Assembly: GCA_034927505.1 (NCBI GenBank)
Contig: JAYFPY010000003.1
Location: 49,954-113,953 of the forward strand
Length of the DNA: 64,000 nucleotides
Direction: 5' to 3'
DNA from: RUG100 sp034927505
GTDB taxonomy: Bacteria > Bacillota > Clostridia > Peptostreptococcales > Anaerovoracaceae
Of this stretch, positions 25,022-33,443 are shown in pieces (position 1 is the stretch's first letter; each line of letters begins with the position of its first letter). Made by a program: the position numbers and the translations under genes. The notes beneath the pieces are model-generated. The model saw nothing but the letters and a program-made list of their open reading frames with translations, was not told the DNA's origin and made no database searches.

Positions 25022-26635
25022 ATGAGAGCGTTGTTAAGCGTGTCGGACAAGACCGGCATAGTTGAATTTGCAAAAGAGCTGGAAAAGCTGGGGATAGAAA
25101 TAATAAGTACGGGAGGCACTCATAAAAAACTGGAAGATGCCGGCGTGAATGTAACGGGTATATCCGATGTTACAGGATTTCCGGAGTGTCTGGACGGAAG
25201 AGTGAAAACTCTTCATCCTGCTGTCCACGGAGGTCTGCTGGCCAGACGGGACGTGCCCGATCATATGAAGCAGCTGAAGGATCTGGGGATCGAACCGATA
25301 GATATAGTTGCGATCAATCTCTATCCTTTCAAAGCTACAATAATGAAACCGGACGTAACTATGGAGGATGCCATCGAGAACATCGATATAGGCGGCCCGA
25401 CTATGCTCAGGTCTTCTGCCAAGAATCACAAGGACGTGACGGTAGTATGCGACCCGGCAGATTACGGAAAGGTGATCGAGGCGCTGAAAAACGGAGGCAC
25501 AACATATGAGATGCGCTACGCCCTGGCGCTGAAAGTATTTCAGACGACAGCAGCATACGACGCAATGATCTCTGCATATCTGAGGAAAGAAGGCGGATAC
25601 GATCTGCCTGATGATCTGACTTTGACATTTGAGAAAAAACAGGACCTTCGTTACGGCGAGAATCCTCATCAGAAAGCAACATACTACAAAGAAATAAAAC
25701 CGTGGGAAGGATCTCTGGCAAATGCCGAACAGCTTCACGGCAAGGAACTTTCCTTCAACAATATCAACGATACAAACGGCGCACTGGAGACGATCAAGGA
25801 ATTTTCAGAGCCGGCTGTTGTTGCGGTAAAGCACGCCAATCCGTGCGGAGTTGCTGTGGCAGACGATCTGGTATGCGCTTATCGGAAAGCTCATGACTGC
25901 GATCCGGTATCGATCTACGGCGGCATCGTTGCATGCAACAGACCGGTGGACAAGGCCACTGCAGAGGAAATGAGCAAGATATTCATTGAAATAATAATAG
26001 CACCAGATTTCGAAAAGGATGCGCTGGAGATACTGGAAAAGAAAAAGAATCTGCGTCTGCTCAGACTGCCGGGTATCATGACGCCGGCGCCGGCAGACGA
26101 GATCGATATGAAGAAAGTATCAGGAGGTCTTCTGGTGCAGGGCATCGACGATCAGCTCTTTGATGTTGAGAATGCACCGAAGCCGGACCAGCCTGCCACA
26201 GACAGCAGCGAAAAGGGCAAGTCTGCATTCGGCAAACTGGTGGCAGACGGCAAGCTGATGGTAGTGACTGACAAGGAACCGACGGCAGCGGAACTGAAGG
26301 ATATGGAAATGGCCATGAAGGTTGTAAAGCACACAAAATCCAACGGCATTGTGTTTGTTAAAGACAACATGACCATAGCTATCGGGCCGGGACAGACCAA
26401 CAGGATCTGGGCGGCAGAAAACGGTATCAAAAGATGTCTGTTCGACATGAAGGGGTCGGTAATGGCTTCCGACGCATTCTTCCCATTTGACGACTGCGTG
26501 ACTGCGGCAGCAGATGCAGGAGTGACGGCTATAATCCAGCCGGGCGGATCCATACGTGATCAGGAGTCTATTGACAAAGCAAATGAACTGGGGATAGCAA
26601 TGGTTTTCAGTGGAATGAGACATTTCAAACATTAG
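25022..26635 (+). CDS. purH: Bifunctional AICAR formyltransferase / IMP cyclohydrolase
   Basis: This 537-residue enzyme performs the last two steps to IMP. The IMP cyclohydrolase domain (~1-200) has LLSVSDKTGIVEFAKEL, ISTGGTHKKL and RVKTLHPAVHGGLLARR. The AICAR transformylase domain (~205-537) has DLRYGENPHQKA, AVKHANPCGVAV (catalytic Lys-His) and PGQTNRIWA. I start it at ATG 25022, 8 nt after AAAGGAG. The frame extends upstream into the preceding gene. It is slightly longer than the ~515 residues common in the family because of a loop near residue 395. Confidence 0.94.
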   Translation: MRALLSVSDKTGIVEFAKELEKLGIEIISTGGTHKKLEDAGVNVTGISDVTGFPECLDGRVKTLHPAVHGGLLARRDVPDHMKQLKDLGIEPIDIVAINLYPFKATIMKPDVTMEDAIENIDIGGPTMLRSSAKNHKDVTVVCDPADYGKVIEALKNGGTTYEMRYALALKVFQTTAAYDAMISAYLRKEGGYDLPDDLTLTFEKKQDLRYGENPHQKATYYKEIKPWEGSLANAEQLHGKELSFNNINDTNGALETIKEFSEPAVVAVKHANPCGVAVADDLVCAYRKAHDCDPVSIYGGIVACNRPVDKATAEEMSKIFIEIIIAPDFEKDALEILEKKKNLRLLRLPGIMTPAPADEIDMKKVSGGLLVQGIDDQLFDVENAPKPDQPATDSSEKGKSAFGKLVADGKLMVVTDKEPTAAELKDMEMAMKVVKHTKSNGIVFVKDNMTIAIGPGQTNRIWAAENGIKRCLFDMKGSVMASDAFFPFDDCVTAAADAGVTAIIQPGGSIRDQESIDKANELGIAMVFSGMRHFKH

Positions 26636-26650
26636 TAACAGGAGTCGAAG

Positions 26651-27937
26651 ATGAAAATATTAGTAGTGGGAGGAGGCGGCCGCGAGCATGCCATATGCTG
26701 GAAGCTGTCTCAGAGCCTGAAAGCAGATAAGATATACTGTGCGCCGGGTAATGCGGGCATCACCGATTCGGCCGAGTGCCTGCCTGTGTCTGCGGAAGAT
26801 ATAGAAGGCATTGTCAGCGCTGCGAAGGAAAAGGAAATAGATCTGGCTGTTATCGGACCGGAAGTGCCGCTGGCCATGGGCATCGTGGATGAACTGGAAA
26901 AGGCGGGAGTAAAGACATTCGGACCGAACAAAAAATGCTCGCAGCTGGAAGCCAGCAAATCTTTTACAAAGAGTTTTCTAGCGCGTCATGATATACCGAC
27001 GGCAAAATACAAGGAATACACCGACAAGAAAGCTCTGAAAAAGGATATCGGGATATACGGTTATCCTATGGTATTGAAGGCCGACGGACTGGCTGCCGGA
27101 AAAGGCGTTGTACTGGCCGAGGACAGCGGGACGGCGGAAAAAGCCATCGAAGATATGATGGGTTCGAAAGTGTTCGGAGAAGCCGGAGCAAGAGTTGTGG
27201 TGGAGGAATGTCTGGTGGGCATCGAAGCCAGCATGCTATGCTTTGTAGATGAGCATACTATCACGCCTATGGAATCGGCACAGGACTACAAAAGGATATT
27301 CGACGGCGACAAGGGACCGAATACGGGGGGAATGGGAACATATTCACCTTCCCTGGTGTTCGATGAACAGCTGGAGAAAAGAATCAGGAAAGAGATCCTG
27401 GATCCGACGCTTGCCGGTTTCCAAAAGGACGGACTTGATTTTAAAGGAGTATTGTTTATCGGACTGATGATAACGGAAGACGGTCCGAAGGTGATCGAAT
27501 TCAACAACCGCTTCGGAGATCCGGAGACTCAGTCGGTCCTGGCAAGGATGGACAGCGACCTTCTTGATGTTTTTCTTGCAGTCTGTGACAATAGACTGGC
27601 AGATGAAGAAATAAAATGGAACAGTGACAGAGCAGTATGCGTTGTAGCTGCCAGCGGCGGCTATCCGGGCAGTTATGAAAAAGGCAAGATCATTCACGGC
27701 CTGGATGATGTCGACGGCGATGTTATCGTATTCCATGCAGGTACAGCTTTGAAAAAAACCTGCGGAGACGGAGACTGTCAGGTGGATGTAGTTACATCAG
27801 GAGGCAGGGTACTGGGAGTGACGGCTCTGGGAAAGACCAACGATGAAGCAAGGAAGAAAGCTTTCGACAACATAGCAAGGATATCATTCGATGGCATGCA
27901 GTACAGAAAAGATATCGGAGCAATAGTGAAAAAATAG
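26651..27937 (+). CDS. purD: Phosphoribosylamine-glycine ligase
   Basis: This 428-residue ATP-grasp enzyme makes GAR from phosphoribosylamine and glycine. The N-terminal VVGGGGREHAICWKL, the ATP-grasp segment YPMVLKADGLAAGKGVVLA near residue 138 and EFNNRFGDPETQSVL near 285 are diagnostic. It is the last gene of the purine cluster, 15 nt after purH, followed by a terminator at 27986-28034. purB, purK and purA are not in this window. Confidence 0.95.
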   Translation: MKILVVGGGGREHAICWKLSQSLKADKIYCAPGNAGITDSAECLPVSAEDIEGIVSAAKEKEIDLAVIGPEVPLAMGIVDELEKAGVKTFGPNKKCSQLEASKSFTKSFLARHDIPTAKYKEYTDKKALKKDIGIYGYPMVLKADGLAAGKGVVLAEDSGTAEKAIEDMMGSKVFGEAGARVVVEECLVGIEASMLCFVDEHTITPMESAQDYKRIFDGDKGPNTGGMGTYSPSLVFDEQLEKRIRKEILDPTLAGFQKDGLDFKGVLFIGLMITEDGPKVIEFNNRFGDPETQSVLARMDSDLLDVFLAVCDNRLADEEIKWNSDRAVCVVAASGGYPGSYEKGKIIHGLDDVDGDVIVFHAGTALKKTCGDGDCQVDVVTSGGRVLGVTALGKTNDEARKKAFDNIARISFDGMQYRKDIGAIVKK

Positions 27938-27985
27938 GGCGGACTGTGCGGCCTGCGGGCGACAGCTGCATCAAACGACATAAAC

Positions 27986-28034
27986 AAAACCGTGTACAAA
28001 AGGACGCAGTCCTGATACAGTACACGGTTTTTGA
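27986..28034 (+). terminator. Terminator of the purine operon
   Basis: A stem of 10-11 bp (AAACCGTGTA and its complement) encloses a smaller AGGAC/CCT hairpin and is followed by TTTTT. It lies about 50 nt after the purD stop. Confidence 0.8.
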
Positions 28035-28170
28035 TATACGAAAAATGGGAGGAAAGCATGAATCGCAAGTAATAACGGTATGAAGGATTCACATATGCTG
28101 CGGTATTGAATATGAAATAATGCAGTGATAGAATTTGATGGTCAAAAGGAAACTTAAGGGGGCGTATAAA

Positions 28171-29433
28171 ATGCAGATCCTTTCAATCATAATATTTCTG
28201 GCTGTAATAATCGCCATTGTGACGGAAAAAATACACCGGACAGCGGCAGCTGTCTGCGGCGCAGTCCTGCTGCTGCTGACACATATCCTTACTGTGGACA
28301 AGGCGGTCGGATACATAGATTTCAATACCATAGGAGTGCTGATAGGCATGATGCTGTTCGTGGCCATAGTGAAGAATTCCGGGATATTTGAATATGTAGC
28401 TATAAAGGCTGCAAAGCTGGCTCACGGAGATCCGTGGAAGATCATGATGGCTTTTATAGTGCTGACGGCGGTCCTTTCGGCTTTCCTGGACAACGTGACA
28501 ACGGTGCTCCTTATCGGGCCGATGACTATCGCCATTACAAGGATGCTGAAGGTGGATCCGGTGCCGTTTCTTATGACTCAGATCCTGGCCAGCAACATCG
28601 GAGGCACGGCTACGCTCATAGGTGACCCGCCGAACATAATGATAGGCAGTGCGGCCGGATTCAGCTTTATGGATTTCATAACCCATACCGGGCTGGTGGC
28701 AGTTGTGATCCTGGCGGTTCTGATCATCATAATGAAGCTGGTGTACGGCAGGCATTTGAAAGCGGACAGTGCTGCGATCAGACAGGTGATGATGCTGGAT
28801 GAGAAGAAAGCTATTTCGGATGTGGCCCTGATGAAAAAAAGCACGGTCATGATCATATTGGTTGCAGCTGGTTTTGTCATCCACAGCAGTCTGGGGATCG
28901 AATCATCCACGGTGGCACTGACGGCGGCGGCGGTGATGATGGTCATAGGCAGGCAGAATGTGGAACATACAGTTCAGGAAGTAGAGTGGACGACCATACT
29001 GTTCTTTGTGGGGCTGTTCATAGTTGTCGGCGGTCTGAACGAGACCGGAGTTATCGGAAAGCTGGCAGACCTGATAATTACAGGCACTGACGGACACGCG
29101 ATCCTGACGATGCTGGTACTGCTCTGGGGCTCTGCCCTGCTCTCATCGGTGCTGGACAACATCCCATTCGTGGCCACCCTGATACCGCTCATACTGGTAA
29201 TGGGGAAAGGCGGAATGGATACAGAACCTCTATGGTGGGCCATATCATTGGGAGCCTGTCTTGGCGGAAACGGTACTCTGATCGGTGCTTCGGCCAATGT
29301 GGTCCTGTCGGGCATCAGCAGCAAGCAGGGGTACCCGATAACATTCAGGAGTTTTTTCAAAGTAGGGTTCCCGGTCATGGCGGCGTCGGTCGCTGTGGCA
29401 ACAGTATATCTGCTGCTGAAATATGCAGTATAA
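28171..29433 (+). CDS. ArsB/NhaD-type (ion transporter superfamily) membrane transporter
   Basis: This 420-residue protein has about 10-11 hydrophobic helices. It shows the superfamily signature twice: FLDNVTTVLLIGPMTIAI with SNIGGTATLIGDPPNIMIG in the first half, and VLDNIPFVATLIPLI with CLGGNGTLIGASANVV in the second. Members move arsenite, Na+/H+ or dicarboxylates. No ArsR, ArsA or ArsC is nearby, so arsenite is not indicated. The start at ATG 28171 has AAGGGGG upstream. Earlier TTG/ATG codons lack a site. It is followed after 13 nt by a small soluble protein, probably in the same operon. Confidence 0.85.
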   Translation: MQILSIIIFLAVIIAIVTEKIHRTAAAVCGAVLLLLTHILTVDKAVGYIDFNTIGVLIGMMLFVAIVKNSGIFEYVAIKAAKLAHGDPWKIMMAFIVLTAVLSAFLDNVTTVLLIGPMTIAITRMLKVDPVPFLMTQILASNIGGTATLIGDPPNIMIGSAAGFSFMDFITHTGLVAVVILAVLIIIMKLVYGRHLKADSAAIRQVMMLDEKKAISDVALMKKSTVMIILVAAGFVIHSSLGIESSTVALTAAAVMMVIGRQNVEHTVQEVEWTTILFFVGLFIVVGGLNETGVIGKLADLIITGTDGHAILTMLVLLWGSALLSSVLDNIPFVATLIPLILVMGKGGMDTEPLWWAISLGACLGGNGTLIGASANVVLSGISSKQGYPITFRSFFKVGFPVMAASVAVATVYLLLKYAV

Positions 29434-29446
29434 GGAGGAAACGATC

Positions 29447-29902
29447 ATGAACAATATGAATTTTTCAGATGAAATGATAAACATGGTCCTGCGTCAGATG
29501 GGGGCGGCATCAATAAAGACGACGCCGGGACATATCAATATTGCGAAATTCCCTATCACGCCGGAGATGATCATCACATATATGTACGACATCGAAGACG
29601 CAGAGGGAATATATCTGCAGCGGATCGAGCCATATCCGAAACGGATCGGCAAGCTGTACAGCGAGCAGGATCTGATCAATATTATTTCCGGCGATCTCCG
29701 CAAGTTCAAAGCCGCTGCAAAGAGTTCCAACTATGATAAATTCATCAAAGTGGCCGGCAACGTGCTCAGTTTTGACAGGGAGATAGAGAATTTATTTCTG
29801 ATGCACAACGTGGCAGGGGCGGATCTTGAAAAGCTGGATGAAAAGATAGATGAGATCCATATGCTGATAAAGGAAGTAGCAGAGCGGTCGGAACTGATGT
29901 AG
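29447..29902 (+). CDS. Small soluble protein of unknown family
   Basis: This 151-residue protein has no signal peptide or membrane segment. The middle is mixed alpha/beta (GHINIAKFPITPEMIITYMY, YLQRIEPYPKRIGKLYSEQD). The last 30 residues look helical and acidic (DLEKLDEKIDEIHMLIKEVAE) and could form a coiled coil. An AGGAGG site precedes ATG 29447. Co-transcription with the upstream transporter suggests, but does not show, a role in its regulation. I do not recognise the family. Confidence 0.7.
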   Translation: MNNMNFSDEMINMVLRQMGAASIKTTPGHINIAKFPITPEMIITYMYDIEDAEGIYLQRIEPYPKRIGKLYSEQDLINIISGDLRKFKAAAKSSNYDKFIKVAGNVLSFDREIENLFLMHNVAGADLEKLDEKIDEIHMLIKEVAERSELM

Positions 29903-29942
29903 AATATAAATTTGAAATTTCCTAATACATTTCAGCTGCAGT

Positions 29943-29975
29943 AACTTAGTCATTAGTCGTGCGAATGACTAAGTT
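29943..29975. promoter_or_regulatory. 12-bp-arm dyad just upstream of the fic promoter
   Basis: AACTTAGTCATT (29943-29954) is exactly complementary to 29964-29975, with a 9-nt spacer. No T-run follows. It lies 4 nt before the -35 box at 29980, a position suited to an operator or upstream activator site. The Fic protein has its own winged helix and could be the binder. Confidence 0.55.
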
Positions 29976-29979
29976 GGAC

Positions 29980-30008
29980 TTGACATGACCAAATTGAAAC
30001 GGTAGACT
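29980..30008 (+). promoter_or_regulatory. Sigma-A promoter for fic
   Basis: TTGACA at 29980-29985 and TAGACT at 30003-30008 are 17 bp apart, 58 nt upstream of the start codon. Confidence 0.65.
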
Positions 30009-30066
30009 TTAATTACATCATTATGATCAAAAAGACTAAATTAAAAAAGAATATGGAGATGTTGAA

Positions 30067-31125
30067 ATGCGCAGATACGATTATATAAACAAGTGGCAGG
30101 ATCTCATGACTCCTGAGATCATATCGCTGCTTACAACTATACATGAATACAAGGGTGAACAGAATCTGTTTATGGAGACAAAACCGGATACCCTTACGCG
30201 TTTAATGGAAACGGCAAAGATCCAAAGTACAGATGCCTCTAATCGAATAGAAGGGATTTATACAAACAGCGAACGTCTGAAACAAATAGTAATGGATAAG
30301 ACTATGCCGAAAAGCCGAAGTGAAAAAGAAATCGCAGGCTATCGTGATGCTCTTGGAACGATCCATGATAATTATGATTATCTCCCTGTGAAGCCATCGT
30401 TTATTTTGCAGTTGCATAGAGATTTGTATAAATTTGCAGGTCCATCTATAGGCGGTAATTATAAGACAGCAAATAATATTATTGGTGAAATCGATGCGGA
30501 AGGAAAGCAAAGTGTTCGTTTTCAACCGGTTGAAGCATGGGAAACACCGGAATCGATCGAAGCATTATGCACTGCATATGAAAAAGCGATCCACAGCAAT
30601 AAAATCGATCCGTTGTTAGTGATCCCGATGTTTATCCTTGATTTTCTCTGCATTCATCCGTTCTCAGATGGTAATGGCAGAATGAGCAGATTACTGACAC
30701 TGCTGCTGCTTTATCGAAACGATTACATTGTGGGGAAATATGTCAGCATAGAAAAGCTGATTGACGATACAAAAGAAACCTACTATGAGAAGCTGCAGGA
30801 GAGTTCGTTCGGATGGCATGAGGAAACGAATGATTATATTCCATTTGTTGAATACATGCTGGGAATAATAGCCGCTGCTTATCGCGATTTTTCCGGCAGG
30901 GTAATACTTTTGAGTACAAGGGGGCTGTCAAAACCCGAGAAAATCAGAGAGGTCATAAAAGAGACACTTGGGAAAATCACAAAAGCAGAAATCATGGAAC
31001 GATGTCCGGATATCAGTCAAACAACTGTGCAAAGAACTTTGCGTGATTTGCAGGTAAATGGAGAAATCATAAAAATCGGAGATGGAAGATATACTAAATA
31101 TGTGTGGAACCGGGAGGATGAATAA
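30067..31125 (+). CDS. Fic-family AMP-transferase with C-terminal winged helix
   Basis: This 352-residue protein has the Fic core with the full active motif HPFSDGNGR (H197). An N-terminal inhibitory helix S58-x-x-x-E62-G63 (SNRIEG) marks it as a class II, self-inhibited enzyme. Residues ~285-347 form a winged helix-turn-helix (TKAEIMERCPDISQTTVQRT, then a wing NGEIIKIGDGRY). Fic enzymes usually AMPylate protein hydroxyls. This Fic-wHTH layout is common and often lies in mobile or defence regions. Codon choice is more AT-rich than in the purine operon (for example TTTATCCTTGATTTTCTC), suggesting transfer. It has its own promoter and an upstream dyad. Confidence 0.9.
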   Translation: MRRYDYINKWQDLMTPEIISLLTTIHEYKGEQNLFMETKPDTLTRLMETAKIQSTDASNRIEGIYTNSERLKQIVMDKTMPKSRSEKEIAGYRDALGTIHDNYDYLPVKPSFILQLHRDLYKFAGPSIGGNYKTANNIIGEIDAEGKQSVRFQPVEAWETPESIEALCTAYEKAIHSNKIDPLLVIPMFILDFLCIHPFSDGNGRMSRLLTLLLLYRNDYIVGKYVSIEKLIDDTKETYYEKLQESSFGWHEETNDYIPFVEYMLGIIAAAYRDFSGRVILLSTRGLSKPEKIREVIKETLGKITKAEIMERCPDISQTTVQRTLRDLQVNGEIIKIGDGRYTKYVWNREDE

Positions 31126-31202
31126 AAGCTAAGGAGTAACAGCCTTGATAATGGCCGGCCGGCAGAGTATAATCAAATCAGTGGAACCGGGAGGCATATC
31201 GT

Positions 31203-31517
31203 ATGGAAAAAATGAAAAAAGAAATATTGAAATTCAGTGAAGAGCGGGATTGGGATCAATTCCATACGCCTGAAAATCTGGCAAAATCCATAGCGATAGA
31301 ATCGGGAGAGCTGCTGGAATGTTTTCAGTGGAGCGGCGACTATGACAAAAAAGAAGTCTGCGAAGAACTGGCGGACATATTCAATTACTGCATAGTCATG
31401 GCCGAGAAATTAGATGTGGATATAGAAGAGATAGTCCTTGCAAAACTGGAAAAGAACAAGGCAAAATATCCTGTCGAAAAATGCAGGGGCATCAGCACCA
31501 AATACAACAAACTGTAA
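31203..31517 (+). CDS. MazG-like nucleotide pyrophosphohydrolase
   Basis: This 104-residue all-alpha protein has the MazG/RS21-C6 metal-binding pattern E-x-x-E-[12-28]-E-x-x-D: ESGELLECFQW near residue 35-45 and EELADIFNY near 58-66. Such enzymes cleave NTPs or dNTPs to monophosphates and pyrophosphate. GGGAGG lies upstream of ATG 31203. It is 22 nt before the GIY-YIG/helicase gene, so the two are probably one operon. This pairing suggests nucleotide-pool control tied to a nucleic-acid-acting enzyme. Confidence 0.85.
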   Translation: MEKMKKEILKFSEERDWDQFHTPENLAKSIAIESGELLECFQWSGDYDKKEVCEELADIFNYCIVMAEKLDVDIEEIVLAKLEKNKAKYPVEKCRGISTKYNKL

Positions 31518-31539
31518 AAGGCATTAAACGGGGGATAGT

Positions 31540-33231
31540 ATGGCCGGGATCAAGAATCTTAAATTCAATAAAAATACGCCGGAAGAATTGAGGAAGACGG
31601 ACAGCGGAGACAACTGGCCGGTGGTTTATGTTATCAACAACGATACGGAAGCTTATGTAGGCGAGACGGTAAACGCTGCAAGACGTACAGAGCAGCATTT
31701 GAAAAATGAAGCAAGACAAACGCTGGAAAACATACACATCATCAGCAATGATGATTTCAACAAATCCGTGGTCCTGGATCTGGAATCTTTTCTTATCAAA
31801 TACATGTCGTCCGACGGCAGGTTCGTTTTACAGAACGGGAACGGCGGGATACAGGAACATGATTATTATCAAAGAAAACTGTATGAAGATAAATTCAAAG
31901 ACATATGGACTGAACTGAAAGAACTGGGCCTGACTGAACACAGTCTTGCGGCCATCGAGAATTCGGACCTGTACAAATACTCTCCGTACAAATCGCTTAC
32001 AGACGACCAGTTGGATATAGTCAGAGATATTTTAAAAGTTCTGGAAGACAACAAACGTGATCCGGAAGGCAGCACAATAGTGGTGAAGGGCGGAGCCGGC
32101 ACAGGAAAGACTGTGCTGGGAGTTTATCTTATGAAGCTTTTTTCGGATGCCAATGAAAAACAGGCGTCCATTCCGGTGTACAGCGATTTAGATCCTGAAG
32201 ATGAAGAGGACATGGAAGAATTCGGATTTTTAAAATATGCAGTTGAAAATTTCACCGAGATGAAAGTTGGGCTCGTGATACCTCAGGTATCTCTTCGAAC
32301 CACATTAATAAACGTGTTTGGCAATATAAGAAATATGAGCGGTAAAATGGTACTCAGTGCCAACGACATCCCAAAGGACTATTACGATCTGCTGATAGTA
32401 GACGAAGCACATAGATTAAGGCAGAGAAAAGCTCTTGCGCAGTATCCGCTTTTTGATAAAAACAATAAGAAACTGGGACTGGATAAAGACACAGCAACAG
32501 AACTGGACTGGGTATTGAAATGCAGCAGGAATCAGGTCCTGTTTTACGATCCGCAGCAGACGGTGAAACCGTCGGATATAGATCCGGAGGATTTCAAAAG
32601 GATAATTGACAGAAGCAGGCATTATGAATTTGGTTTGAAATCACAGCTTAGATGCATGGGCGGCAACGACTATATCGATTATGTGAAGGCCGTGCTCAGC
32701 GATGATCCGCCGACTGCAAAGCCGTCATTCGACGGCTATGATCTTAGGTTTTATGATCATATAAAAGAAATGATCGATGATATAAAGAAGATAGATGAAG
32801 AAATCGGTCTGTGCAGGGCAGCAGCAGGTTATGCATGGAAATGGAAAACAAAGAAAAATCATGATCCGGGAATGTATGATATCGAGATAGAAAATGAAAA
32901 GTATATTTGGAATACAACGGCTGATGACTGGATCAATTCGCCGAACTCAATAAACGAGATCGGCTGCATCCATACAGTCCAGGGATACGACTTGAATTAT
33001 GCCGGTATAATATTCGGCAATGAGATCGACTATGATCCGGCAGATGGCAAAATAACCATAGACAAATCGAATTACTTTGACCAGACCGGGAAGACGGCAT
33101 TGAAGAATGAAGAGGAACTGAAAGAGTACATACTGAACATATATGCGACACTTATGACCATGGGGATCAAAGGTACATTCGTGTATGTGTGCAATGACGA
33201 GCTTAGGAAATATCTAATGAAATATTTTTAA
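31540..33231 (+). CDS. GIY-YIG-like domain fused to DUF2075 P-loop helicase-like protein
   Basis: This 563-residue protein begins with a GIY-YIG-type domain (residues ~25-105). VVYVIN at 28-33 and AYVGET at 38-43 stand for the two strands, R48/R49 and E82 are candidate catalytic residues, and an Asn-rich loop sits near 99. From ~150 on is a DUF2075/Schlafen-group-like ATPase: Walker A GGAGTGKT at 184-191, Walker B LLIVDEAH at 284-291, and later helicase-like motifs (QLRCMGGNDYIDYV; GCIHTVQGYDLNYAGIIFG). It probably acts on nucleic acid, cutting and translocating. Biological role not established here. Together with the MazG-like gene it fits a defence or repair module. Confidence 0.85.
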   Translation: MAGIKNLKFNKNTPEELRKTDSGDNWPVVYVINNDTEAYVGETVNAARRTEQHLKNEARQTLENIHIISNDDFNKSVVLDLESFLIKYMSSDGRFVLQNGNGGIQEHDYYQRKLYEDKFKDIWTELKELGLTEHSLAAIENSDLYKYSPYKSLTDDQLDIVRDILKVLEDNKRDPEGSTIVVKGGAGTGKTVLGVYLMKLFSDANEKQASIPVYSDLDPEDEEDMEEFGFLKYAVENFTEMKVGLVIPQVSLRTTLINVFGNIRNMSGKMVLSANDIPKDYYDLLIVDEAHRLRQRKALAQYPLFDKNNKKLGLDKDTATELDWVLKCSRNQVLFYDPQQTVKPSDIDPEDFKRIIDRSRHYEFGLKSQLRCMGGNDYIDYVKAVLSDDPPTAKPSFDGYDLRFYDHIKEMIDDIKKIDEEIGLCRAAAGYAWKWKTKKNHDPGMYDIEIENEKYIWNTTADDWINSPNSINEIGCIHTVQGYDLNYAGIIFGNEIDYDPADGKITIDKSNYFDQTGKTALKNEEELKEYILNIYATLMTMGIKGTFVYVCNDELRKYLMKYF

Positions 33232-33356
33232 AGGGTAATATTTTATCCCTTCCCGCATTGATATTCCATCGAGGTAGGAGTACACTTACAGTTGTGGGCA
33301 GCACCGGTATTGAGGGGACAGATATGATCAGTTATAACGTGCACAATTTTGTTAAG

Positions 33357-33402
33357 AAAACAGACAATCATTTTATGGAAAAGTGAAGTCTGTTTTATTA
33401 TT
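33357..33402 (+). terminator. Probable terminator after the MazG/GIY-YIG operon
   Basis: A 9-bp stem (AAAACAGAC 33357-33365 with 33388-33396) with a long 22-nt loop runs into TTTTATTATTTT. The large loop makes it weaker than usual. Nothing else is seen in the 200-nt gap. Confidence 0.5.
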
Positions 33403-33443
33403 TTAAAGTGAAAAGATATTTTCAATGAATCGGAGGGATGATC

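Noticed and set aside
28171..29433. Arsenite resistance operon
   Set aside because: Only the transporter superfamily matches. No arsR, arsA or arsC is adjacent.
30067..31517. Classical Fic/antitoxin (FicTA) pair
   Set aside because: The Fic protein carries its own inhibitory SNRIEG helix and wHTH, and no small antitoxin gene precedes it. The next gene is MazG-like.
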